Shown here: piece after piece, positions 1-64,000 of the stretch
How the letters are laid out: every line of letters starts with the position of its first letter
How positions within the stretch are numbered: the stretch's first letter is position 1
NCBI GenBank assembly: GCA_028583405.1
Contig: CM053256.1
Coordinates: 20,013,534 to 20,077,533 of the forward strand
Origin: Pogonophryne albipinna
Taxonomy: Eukaryota; Chordata; Actinopteri; Perciformes; Artedidraconidae
Direction of reading: 5' to 3'
DNA length: 64,000 nucleotides
The notes under the pieces: generated by a model
What the model saw: the letters and a program-made list of their open reading frames with translations, nothing else
Databases searched by the model: none
What the model was told of the DNA's origin: nothing
Made by a program: the position numbers and the translations under genes

Positions 1-7005
<7,005 letters not shown>

Positions 7006-8140
7006 ATACCAAGACCAACATTACACTACACTTTCTACTAGGTAAGAACGTCCTCCCAGCAGCGCTGTGTTCACAGAAGAGCGAGAGGCATTTTTTGGGA
7101 TGTAGAAGCACGGTGGGAGGTTTTTCTGTCTGGATGAAATGGGGGTCGGGACTCGCTCACTGATGAGGCTGCTGCATGTTCAGACTGCTCCTAATTACAA
7201 AGCTGTGTGATGTGGTGTGTGTGACGTTTGATCTGTGTGTGCGGTCATCACCAAATCCTGTGCCCTGTCTCCTTCCTCTCACCTCTGGTTTTCCCCTCAT
7301 TCCTGCTTTCTTCTTCTAACGCTTTCTCCTCCCTTTCCAGCTGTATCATGTGATCTGGATGAACCTGCATCGTGATTCGCCCATATGGAGGAGGCGGGTT
7401 TTCAGAAAGTGCCTGAAGGAGACTCAACAACAGCAAGCAGAGTTTCTGTCTATGGAAACTCCATTGGGACAAACTAGATTTAAGTGCGGTTCTGTTCTCT
7501 CAGCCTGACGGAGGGCTGACTTCAAATCCTGACGTGACACGGATTTTATTGTCAACAGTTTTCGAAAAACCCTTTTATGTACTTTTGTTTTATCATTTTT
7601 ACTTCATTTGGTCGTTTTACTTTTTTTATTTTATTTTCTCAAGTCTGTAAGGTACAAACTGACTAGCTTGCTTTTTTTCCATTACCCTGAATTATGATAT
7701 TCATCTCTTGTTTTTGCGGTTCCTTGTATTTTAAGTCTCTGGTAGTGTTGAGGTTTTTTTTTTTTGTGGTAATGCTCCATCCAAGAAAATAATCTGATGA
7801 CATTTTAAAAGGTGTCCAAACACTAAAGTTAATCAGTTGAATTGTATTCTGATGATCAAGTGTAACATTGTGTAGCTTTTGTATAAAAAAAAACATGAAT
7901 TTGAAATCATGGTCCAAATATCAAGCTATTTTCTTGCTTTAAAGATGGACACTGATGTGTCTCTGCTGTTCCAAAGGGGGTGTAGCTGACCTAGCTGGAT
8001 GGGTGTGGCTGTGGAATGATGGGGAGGAGGAGGGCTCTTATTGGTCTGCTGTTACTAAGGGGTGGGGTAGTGGGAGGAGCTGGTTGCTGTAGCCTGCTGT
8101 GTTCTGAAACAATAAAATGGACTGTCATTTCACCTGGACC
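7006..8140 (+). other. ctnnb1: ctnnb1 3' UTR with an internal intron
   Basis: Thirty-six bases after the stop codon stands ctactag/gtaagaac (donor at 7042), and ccctttccag ends at 7340, giving a 299-bp UTR intron. Human CTNNB1 also has alternative splicing in its 3' UTR. The junction is under 50 nt from the stop, so it should not trigger nonsense-mediated decay. The UTR then runs, AT-rich, to the polyadenylation signal. Confidence 0.75.
8111..8116 (+). promoter_or_regulatory. ctnnb1: ctnnb1 polyadenylation signal AATAAA
   Basis: Canonical hexamer about 1.1 kb after the stop, followed within 30 nt by a GT/T-rich stretch. The sequence turns into transposon debris soon after (from about 8430). 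Confidence 0.7.
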
Positions 8141-8429
8141 CCTCTTGTCTCATTTCACAAACACTTCCTTCACTAGTTCTTTATCTGAGCCGGTGCCTAG
8201 CTGCTGAAGTTGTTAAAGCGTAAACAGTTGACTAGCTAACTGTTAATCTAACCAGGAAGTAGCTAAGTGTTAGCCATGATAGGTGTCAGTATTATGACAT
8301 AATATACTATCACGTTTCTTTGTCTTTCAGTGCTTTTGACTTGATATTTTCAATAATCTATACTATTTCTATTTTTTTCTTTTGGATATTTACGACATAC
8401 AACTATTGTGTTTTCAGATTTGTTTAACA

Positions 8430-8688
8430 TACACTGAACAAAAATATAAATGCAACTCTTTTTGCTCCCATTTTTCATGAGATGAACTCAAAGATCTAAA
8501 ACATTTTCTATATACACAAAATAACCATTTCTCTCAAATATTGTTCACAAATCTGAAAAAATCTGTGATAGTGAGCACTGTGCAATAATCATGCTGTCTA
8601 ATCAGCATCTTGATATGCCACACCTGTGAGGTGGGATGGATTATCTCGGCAAAGGAGAAGTGCTCACCATCACAGATTTTTTCAGATT
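8430..8688. mobile_element. Truncated fish DNA-transposon fragment with internal fold-back
   Basis: Starts with tacactgaacaaaaatataaatgcaac, the terminal sequence of a common fish transposon family. An inner inverted pair, atctgaaaaaatctgtgat near 8550 and atcacagattttttcagat at 8669-8687, spans a 100-bp loop. The other terminus is missing; the next repeat unit begins directly after. Confidence 0.6.
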
Positions 8689-8724
8689 AACGTCCCTGTA
8701 GCTTATTATTGCACTAAGAAGTTT

Positions 8725-8752
8725 ATTGCACTGTGTATATACACAGTGCAAT
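8725..8752. repeat. 28-bp perfect palindrome around tgtatataca
   Basis: attgcactgtgtat followed by its exact reverse complement, no spacer. In the second unit-1 copy the same palindrome is interrupted by a (TA)n run. Confidence 0.9.
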
Positions 8753-9768
8753 CATTCTTTCATGCTAAATGAAGCTCTGTTGCTTGGATATCACTAGATC
8801 CTGTTACAGCGTAATATAAGTACATAACGATTGATGTGTACATTAGCATAATTACTAGCTAGCCGCTAGCTGCTAACTGCCGCCTCGTTTATATCAAATC
8901 CATCATAATAACAAATCATTACCATGCTGTCATGAACGCACGGTGCTGTTACGTGTACGCAAATTGACGTGCTTGATGTGAACGAGAATTTTGGGTAAAG
9001 TTGCGCATGCGCTATGAGCGCACATACGGGTACTTCTCAGGCATGCCGGGTAATCTGTGACGTTTCACTCTCTCAAAAGTTGGGCCATTTTATCATCATG
9101 CGCTAATGAGCAGCTCTCATAGGAATGAATGAGGCCCCGCCTCCCACGCTGTATCCAGTTCTTATTATACATCCATGGTGTATCCCAAGCCCCCAGGAAG
9201 TGCGCCGGACTCAGATGAAAATATTCGTGCTGGCCAAACGGCGGTACTACACTTCCGTTTGGTTGCCAGGCTCGGAAACACTTTTTCCCATTGACTTACA
9301 TGGGGAAAGAGTGGTCTGTAAATCGTTGGATATTTTTTTTTAAACTAAATAAACTACCCAGTATGAACACTTGTATAACCCTTATTAAAAACATTCGTTC
9401 CTCAAGTTGTAAAAATGTGCTAATAACGTTATTCTGAGAGTTATTTCCCTCTGCATTATGAACGCGCATCTAACCCACGGGACCGCGCCGCCCGGCACGT
9501 TCATGTTACGTGTTCAGCACTACATGCGTTTATCTTTACCCATGGATGCACAATAAGAGCGGACCCATATCGCCTTACTGCCATCCCACGGAGCTGTAAT
9601 AATGGATATATTGCACATGTTTGCTGTAATTCATCATTTGTAAAATATTATACTACATGGGCTGTATGATTAAATCTTGTACCGTAAATGTTGTATTAAA
9701 TAAAGTTATATTACCGACGTTAGATTAACGTCCCTGTAGTTTATTATTGCACTAAGAAGCTTATTGCA

Positions 9769-9922
<154 letters not shown>

Positions 9923-11265
9923 TGCAATAATTCTTTCATGCTAAATGAAGCTCTGTTGCTCTGTTACAGCGTAATATAAGTACATAACGATTGATGTGTA
10001 CATTAGCATAATTACTAGCTAGCCGCTAGCTGCTAACTGCCGCCTCGTTAATATCAAATCCATCATAATAACACCCATTACCATGCTGTCATGAACGCGC
10101 GGTGCTGTTACATTGACGTGCTTGATGTGAACGAGCATTTTGGTTAAAGTTGCGCATGCTCTATGAGCGCACATACGGGTACTTCTCAGGCATGCCGGGT
10201 AATCTGTGACGTTTCACTCGCTCAAAAGTTGGGCCATTTTATCATCATGCGCCAATGAGCAACTCTCATAGGAATGAATGAGGCCCCGCCTCCCACGCTG
10301 TATCCAGTTCTTATTATACATCCATGGCTCAATGGCGCATGAAGACAAAATGGCCCAACTTTTGAGAGAGCGAAACGTCACAGATTACCCGGCATGCCTG
10401 AGAAGTACCCGTATGTGCGCTCATAGAGCATGCGCAACTTTAACCACGCCGCCCAAAAGGCTCGTTCACATTAAGCACGTGAATTTGCATACACGTAACA
10501 GCACCGCGCGTTCATGACAGCATGGTACTGGATTTATATTAACGAGGCGGCAGTTAGCAGCTAGCGGCTAGCTAGTAAATTATGCTAAGTTACACATCAA
10601 TCGTTATGTACTTTTATATTACGCTGACATCAGGATCTAGTGATATCCAAGCAACAGAGCTTCATTTAGCATGATACTTGTGTGGGTTGTACATGAAACC
10701 ACTTGGTAATATATAAAAATGTATGTTGAAGCCTGTTATGATCAATTGTGAGTTAAAACTTTATCTAAAAAGTAAAGCTGTTGATGGATTACTGTGGTGG
10801 AGTTAAAATAACAATAGCCTATTTCTTTATATATATCCATTATTACATGCTCCGTGGGATGGCAGCAAGGCGATATGGTCCGTTGTTATTGTGCACCCAT
10901 GGGTAAAGAGAAACTCATGTAGTACTGAACACGTAACATGAACGTGCCGGGCGGCGCGGTCCCGTGGGTTAAATGCGCGTTCATAATGCCGAGGGAAATA
11001 ACTCTTAGAATAACGTTATTAGCACATTTTTACAACTTGAGGAACGAATGTTTTTAATAAGGGCTATACAAACGTTCATACTGGGTAGTTTATTTAGTTT
11101 AAAAAAAATTATCCAACGAGTTACAGACCACTCTTTCCCAATGTAAGTCAATGGGAAAAAGTGTTTCCGGGCCCAGCAACCTAAAGGAAGTGTAGTACCG
11201 CCGTTTGACCAGCACGAATATTCTCATCAGACTCCGGCGCACTTCCTGGGGGCTTGGTATCCTCT

Positions 11266-11420
11266 CTTTCGTCTCCTCCCGCACCACTCCTCCCTCACCC
11301 CTCCTCGACTCCTCCGTGTGCATTTCAGCTATTGGGACGGCCTTCAACATGGCGTGTCTTGATCGATTTCCGGGTCCGGGAGGAGGGGAAGAGAGGAGTC
11401 GAGGAGGGGTATTGGGATGA
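11266..11420. repeat. Inverted repeat, ctcctcgactcctcc type
   Basis: A pyrimidine-rich arm (tcacccctcctcgactcctcc) and a purine-rich arm (gagaggagtcgaggagggg) flank a short centre. The motif is shared with the element at 11586-12345, so this is probably a fragment of a relative. Confidence 0.55.
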
Positions 11421-11585
11421 GGCTCATGTTCCTGATGCTGTGGGTAGTGTCAGACTAACTCAGAGCCAGATTAACTTTCATGCTGTAATCCTGAGCCTTC
11501 TGATGGACACTCCATGGGTGTTTTGGTTACTCTCAGCAATATTTCGTTCTGCACATTTGATGAGTCAAACACTGAAGCAGTTCTC

Positions 11586-12345
11586 TGAGACCACAGTCAC
11601 ATTGGCCCTTTCTCATTTCATCAAATCCCCCTCCTCGACTCCTCGGTCCTCCGGTAGTGACCCGGAAATGAATTTTAGCGCGCCATGTTGAAGGACATCT
11701 CATTTCTCTAAATGAACTTCGAGGACCGAGCATCGAGGAGCTATAATCGAGGATACACTGATGGGTCCTCCACGGCTCCTTCGCGGATGCATTACCGGGA
11801 ACAGAGATGTTTCAAAGAATCGTGACGTACGGCCGGACTTATCTCAGCCAATGACAGCTCTGCATGCATCCCCTGGATATTATTTTAGAAACTGCTGGAA
11901 ATATCCAGTCTCTGATAGTGTTACGTTATTATGAGAGTGCTCTGTTTGATTCTGAAATTGTATATGTTTATATAAATATATACGTATATATATGTGTGTG
12001 TGTGTGTGTCCGCATCTGTAGCCTGTTATTGTCTCATTATACCGCACTGTGAATGAATTAAAAGTAAATATATAAGTGGTCAGGAACACATCTGTCCATC
12101 AGACAGAGGGCTGCTGTGCCTCCTGTCATCATTAATGGACGTCTCTTTAAAATGACCGCTCAGAGGAGAGGAGTTCTCATTTCTCTAACCGTCTGCTGCT
12201 TCCCCTCCTCTCTCCTCGGCTCCCCTCCTCGGCTCCTCCGCTCGCATCTCCTGTGGGCGGGATTAAGTCTCGAGGATAGGAGTCGAGGAGGGGAGTCGAG
12301 GAGGAGAGTTAGAGAAATGAGAAAGGGCCATTGACTCTGGTCTCA
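11586..12345. mobile_element. Inverted-repeat DNA transposon, non-autonomous
   Basis: Ends are complementary: ggccctttctcatttc at 11604 and gaaatgagaaagggcc ending at 12329. The match continues outward (tgagacca at 11586, tggtctca ending at 12345), so the exact ends and target duplication are not fixed. Sub-terminal gtcgaggagg motifs also pair. Inside is a small TA/TG-rich microsatellite (about 11960-12010). No transposase. Confidence 0.7.
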
Positions 12346-12506
12346 AAGCTTTTTAGAGCCAGCTGCTACTCAAAACAAAAACCATTTATGAATTCATAAA
12401 TAATTATACATATTTTAATATTATAACTGTTTCGTTTACCTCCAGTCCAATGTATAACAATTAACTCAGATTGACGAAGAAACTTTTATGATTAAAATCT
12501 ACCCAT

Positions 12507-12562
12507 TTTATTCAAAAACTGATAACGGTTTAAAAGATCAATCATCTATCTGGTTATTTATT
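12507..12562 (-). promoter_or_regulatory. ulk4: ulk4 polyadenylation signals (two AATAAA)
   Basis: Read on the - strand, AATAAA occurs at 12562-12557 and at 12512-12507, about 120 and 170 nt after the ulk4 stop. Either could end the transcript; there is no other candidate before the repeat block. Confidence 0.6.
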
Positions 12563-12681
12563 AAATAACTGTATTCAGAGAAAAACATCTAAAAGCAGAA
12601 TTCCAATCATGCGTACATTTTCAAAGTTCTGAGATGCTGAAATGTTGGATGGTTCTTGATCGTTTTGACCATCACATGCTT

Positions 12682-59294
<46,613 letters not shown>

Positions 59295-59644
59295 CTAGAT
59301 AGAAAGACACACACACATAGCAAGTCACAGAATGCATAACGTGATGTATAAACTCACATCTTAAGAACGCATCCTTTTTTTTTGCCCCCTCATTGCGGGT
59401 TGCTCAGAAGTATTGATTTAATGTCCAGCGTGTACAAATGATGAAGACATAATAATAATATGATTCTGGACAATGAGCTATAAAACGTCGACAGACAAAG
59501 GGCCAGGGAGATTGGTGGAGAGGGAGACAGACAGAAAAACCCTGAGTTTAAAAACATTTGTATTCTCGTCAGACTGCTTGTATTGAACAGTAATCAATAA
59601 TATTCTATTCACAAATTCATAGCAGAGTGGAAAGGTTACCACTG

Positions 59645-62147
59645 CTAACTGATATTCATTACTGACACACAAACTATACACACGCTATAGCTACAATCAG
59701 GCAAGCTAAGCTTCCAAAAACAAGACCACAAATAGTATTTAAACGTGACTTTAAACATTTTTGCGAGCAAGCATTTTTTCATGACCTGTGGGATTTTGAT
59801 TGGAACAAGATCTCTCTCATTAGTGATGTTGAACTGGCATGGGATTATTTTCATGAGGCTTTTACTAGAATTATAAACAAACATGCTCCTTTCCGCAAAT
59901 GTAGGGTGAAAGGGCTAAAAAATCCCTGGTTTAGTCCTCAACTGGCCAGCATTCTAAAAGAAAGGGATATTGCCTGGTCAAGGGCCAGAAAATCGAAATC
60001 CCAAGTGGATTGGATTGTTTTTAGACAGCTCCGAAATCATTTCACCTTCCTAGTCAAAAAGGCTAAATCTGAGTACTACATTTCTAATACTACTAGTAAC
60101 TTAAATGATCCAAAGAAATTTTGGAAGGTAATAAAAAACTAATTTGGAACATAAACTAAAAATGAATTACCAGCCTGCATTGTTACAGACTCGCAAACCC
60201 TCACTGACAAATCGGCCATTCTCAACTGCTTTAATGAACATTTTATTTCATCTGGTTCTTTGTTTGAGTCCCTACATTCGGGCCCTGGACAGAACGTTGA
60301 TTCCTCACCACCTTCATCCCATACCATGGCTCAGCCATTCAATTTCACTTTTATCGAGGTGATAGAGGTCCATAAAGCATTGCAGAATCTGGATCCACAC
60401 AAATCGGCAGGTCTTGACAAACTTCCTCCTCATTTTCTTAAATTAGCAGCAGACTTTATAGCTGAGCCGCTTACTTATCTTTATAATTTAACTCTTTCCA
60501 ACAATGAGATTCCTAACATATGGAAATCTGCATATGTTCTTCCTTTACTGAAAGGAGGGGATCCCTCATCTGTTAATAATTATAGGCCAATTTCAAAATT
60601 ATGTGTTGTAGCGAAGGTCCTCGAAAAGCTTCTCAGTGAACAACTTAAATTATTCTTGGACACAAATGATATTTTGTCAGAACACCAATCCGGTTTTAGA
60701 AAACAACACAGCACAACAACTGCTGCTATTAAAGTGGTGAACAACATAATTGAGGCATTGGACTGTAAAAAGTATTGTGCAGCTCTAATTATTGATTTGT
60801 CAAAGGCATTTGACACAGTTGATCATATCATCCTGACGGAAAGACTTCACAGTATCGGCTTATCTAGGCATACTGTAGGTTGGTTTTTAAATTATTTATC
60901 AGCGAGAACCCAATGCGTCCAATTTTCTGGGTCCTTTTCTTCCTTCCTCCCGATAGCAAAGGGTGTGCCACAAGGTTCCATATTAGGACCCATTCTTTTT
61001 ACCATATAAGTAAATAATCTTTGTAATAATTTAGCAAATGCTTCTTACCATTTTTATGCAGATGACACTGTTATTTATTGTTCCTCCGCTTCTATAGAGC
61101 AAAGTCTAGATTTCCTCCAGTCTGCCTTTGATGTCATACAAACCCATTTATATCAACTAAAGTTGGTATTAAATGCAGAAAAATCCAAAGTGATGATATT
61201 TTCGAATGGCAAAAAGTTAGCATCTATTCTACCCAAGATTTGTACTGCACAAGGGACTGACATTGAGAGGGTCACTACTTACAAATATCTGGGATTTCTT
61301 ATTGAACAGAACTTGTCTTTCAAGTTACACACGGAAAATGTTGTTTCAAAGCTAAAAATAAAATTAGGTTTCTTTTACAGGAATAAATCCTGTTTCTCTT
61401 TTCAGACAAGGAAACATTTGATATCTGCAACGTTTTTACCTGTATTAGATTATGGTGACCTGCTATACATGAATGCCTCTGACCAATGCCTAAAAAGCTT
61501 GGATACTGTGTACCATTGTGCCTTACGATTTCTCACTGGATGTGGATATCGAGTACACCATTGCACTTTATATGCTGCTGCTAATTGGCCATCTTTGTCT
61601 GCTCGCAGACTTTCCCATTGGTTGGGTTTTATTTATAAATCTCTGCTTGGGTTGGTTCCCTCCTACATTTGCACATATATGTGTCAAAGAGAAAGTCTAT
61701 ATGGCCTGCGCTCCCAAGATTTTATTCAGATGCTGGTTCCTACAGTGAGAACAAAACTGGGTAAAACAGCTTTTAGATATGCTGCCCCCACAGCTTGGAA
61801 CACTGTACAGCAGGAGCTGAAACTCTCAGATTTAATCACTATGGGGGAATTCAGGTCCATCTTAAAGGACAGAGAACACGACACCATTGGTAGATGTGAG
61901 TGCTCGTATATCCTAAAATCGTTTTAAATTTTGCCAGTTTTGAATGATTTTAATAGTTTGTTTTACTTCGCATATTGACTGGCTAATGTGCCATTTTATT
62001 TGTGTTTTACAGCTGTATTTGTCTGCCTGTCATGTCTGTGTTTTATCTGTTGTAACTTTGTACATGCTGCCCTTCTTGGCCAGGTCGCCCTTGGAAAAGA
62101 GATTTTAATCTCAATGAGTCTTTTACCTGGTTAAATAAAGGATATAA
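59645..62147 (+). mobile_element. 5'-truncated L2/Maui-type LINE
   Basis: A 2.5-kb non-LTR element lacking its 5' part. It contains the end of the endonuclease region, the reverse transcriptase and a 3' tail gaaaagagattttaatctca then ctggttaaataaagg, typical of L2-clade LINEs of fish. Inserted in a ulk4 intron, opposite to ulk4. Confidence 0.85.
59666..61927 (+). pseudogene. LINE reverse transcriptase ORF with stop codons
   Basis: One frame carries the whole remnant. Endonuclease-to-RT linker (KGLKNPWFSPQLASILKERD). RT motifs NNYRPIS (about 60570), DLSKAFDTVDH (60794-60826), GVPQGSILGP (about 60960-60990) and FYADDT with the catalytic Asp pair (61052-61069). Then the thumb and C-terminal part to taa at 61925-61927. 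In-frame stops at 59663, 60140, 60152 and 61007 break it. No frameshift seen, so the insertion is fairly young. Confidence 0.85.
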
Positions 62148-62749
62148 ACACACCCACACATGTGTGCACAAGCACACACAGGCACAAAAAGCATGAATGC
62201 AGAGCAGACACATGCAGAGAGATTTGGCGAGGTCATATTAGTTAACAAATATTGATTCTAAGCTTCGGTGTGGGAATGGAGCAGGGGGAGTGAGGGATTA
62301 CAAATTCAGTAGTTTTCCTCATAATGTTGCATAAAAGATTAGCAGCCACGGTTCACAGCTATATGGACTCCCACACAACTACTGCTACTACAGTATATTA
62401 AGGGTCCAATGAATGTTAGAGGCACTCAAAATAGTAATTTCTGGATTCAAAGCCAAATCTAGTTGGTATCACCAAACTCAGAGTCTCATATATGAAAACA
62501 AGTTCTATCAACAACACTTAAGAAGCATTTAAAAAAGGTATTAAAAACAATTAATAGGATAAAAAATGAAAACAACAAATAATGTTACAATTAGTTTTGG
62601 TCAGAGAATGTTTTTTGTTATAACTCAAGTTAGTATGCAGAGATGTATCATTAGTGTCACAGGGTTTTGGTCATTTAATAATGTTGCCTGATCAAAATGT
62701 AAGGAATCACTAAAGTTATTACAATTCATCGTGAGTGTTTAAAACTAAT

Positions 62750-62945
62750 TTCATGCCAGCATGTCCAGAAGCCCCAGGATAAATGTTTAAATTGTTATTT
62801 GGATATTCCCTCACGGTACCATGAACATCTGCACACAATGATATGGTCATCCATCCAGTAGTTGTTGAGATACTTCTATTCCAGACAGAGTTGCGGACTG
62901 ACCATCCGTCACACACGTTGTCCTCCCTAGAGCCATGTGTCTTAC
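62750..62945. repeat. Common teleost interspersed repeat fragment
   Basis: gtcatccatccagtagttgt then tgagatacttctattccaga and, further on, ccctagagccatg. This pattern (paired with ggaccaaagtggtggaccga in full copies) is widespread in fish genomes. Diverged here. Confidence 0.6.
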
Positions 62946-63554
62946 AGTAGGCTTGGTACTATGTGATATGCCTGTTTCACAAATCATTTCTGCTGTATAC
63001 AAACCTTTTAACACTTTAAAGCCTGTCAATCAAGGTTAATATAAAAGTAGGTTCATGAACACATGTTGTCTTTTTTACCTGCTATTCGCCTGCTTTTCTA
63101 TCTATTTGTATGCTAGAATTTTGCCTGTAAGTCTTCCAGACATTTTTGTTCCGATTGCTAAATAAAGAGAGACAAACTTGCCACCTCTTTGTCAGTCACT
63201 GTGGGACAAAGCACTCTCACACAACTAACCTACAAGTGGCCCACTCTTTGTGTGTGTGACAGTGTCTGTTGAAAGCCATCACACTCCACTCACAACGGCA
63301 ATCTTGACACTTTCTCAGCGAGACGGCCTGCACAACTTTATCTCATGCAGACAAAAACACATACACACAGGAACACACATACATTTTCACGCCACTGAGG
63401 AGCTAATTAAACACAGCGTGCCAGGGTGAGAGCGGGCCTGAAAGACGTGCGCCTGTGTGTGGTTGAATCATGCAGAGCGCTCGGTGGGAGAGAGACAGGC
63501 AGGTCAACTCTGACAGCTCTAACACAGTGAACAGAGGGAGAGCAAGTGAGAGAG

Positions 63555-63558
<4 letters not shown>

Positions 63559-63643
<85 letters not shown>

Positions 63644-63660
63644 GTGTGTGTGTGTGTGTG
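63559..63660. repeat. (GT)n microsatellite, about 102 bp
   Basis: GT run with one GC interruption near 63639. Confidence 0.95.
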
Positions 63661-64000
63661 AGAGAGAGAAGCAGTTATCTTTATAATTATTACCAGCTGA
63701 AATTAGGCATTCATTAAGCACAATGCCATGTTCAAGGATACATACTTCTGTCGAGATTTCATATGAACCCGCTACATGCTCAATACTCAATTAGTTCTGT
63801 TTTTTATGATGGAATTAGGACGCAGCATTTACTCTTAACACTTATAAAGTCTGATAAGTGTAAAACAATTAAAACATTCAATGGCTTTTGTTACTTGGCA
63901 ACATATGAAACATATATACTGACATATAGGTTTTGCTATTCAGTGAGTCAAAGGTGTTACCAGGTTGGCACATGGTGACTTAAAATCATTCCTAAGACAC

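Larger units (their letters stand above)
62148..64000. other. ulk4 intron, right edge: no gene seen
   Basis: Contains a common fish repeat at 62750-62945 and (GT)n at 63559-63660; otherwise AT-rich. No ulk4 exon with good phase was found here. Confidence 0.5.

Noticed and set aside
11254..11691. 145-codon + frame in the intergenic repeats
   Set aside because: Crosses two inverted-repeat elements; sequence is repeat-derived.

Overview
The window is a piece of a vertebrate, almost certainly teleost fish, genome. It holds the 3' part of a beta-catenin gene on the + strand (13 coding exons, positions 1-7005, with 3' UTR to about 8.14 kb). Facing it on the - strand is the 3' half of ulk4 (15 coding exons, 59294 down to 12682). 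CTNNB1 and ULK4 are also convergent neighbours in human (3p22.1), so this is conserved synteny. The fish assignment rests on the transposon content (a Tc1-like element, several hAT families, an L2/Maui-type LINE, common fish repeat tails) and on very many long (CA)n/(GT)n tracts of about 160-210 bp. I cannot name the species.

Layout. 1-8140: beta-catenin exons covering Arm repeats 1-12, helix C and the C-terminal tail, a 3' UTR intron and a polyadenylation signal. 8140-12507: gap between the two convergent 3' ends, filled with repeats, including a 2.1-kb imperfect palindrome and an inverted-repeat element. 12507-59294: ulk4, read on the - strand. Its introns contain a hAT element with an 8-bp target duplication (15067-16342), a frameshifted Tc1 copy (18254-19853), a 1.66-kb GATA/GACA satellite (21961-23620), a BED-finger hAT fragment (32556-33260), a hAT copy with a TTAA element nested inside it (34120-36439), an internally deleted hAT with a 194-codon transposase remnant (46017-47688), an inverted-repeat element (53498-54522) and a foldback element with long arms (55655-57341). 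59300-64000: further upstream ulk4 intron with a 5'-truncated L2-type LINE (59645-62147). The ulk4 kinase-like domain lies beyond the right edge.

I solved the ulk4 exon chain by joining splice phases. All 15 exons link in frame into about 525 residues of HEAT/ARM-type helical sequence ending in a stop. No prokaryotic features, CRISPR arrays, tRNAs or rRNAs were seen. The main points of interest are dinucleotide tracts that abut ulk4 splice sites, a copied piece of a ulk4 exon beside a microsatellite, an additional beta-catenin intron carrying a transposon, the nested and palindromic repeat structures, a Bkm-like satellite, and a 33-bp perfect hairpin.
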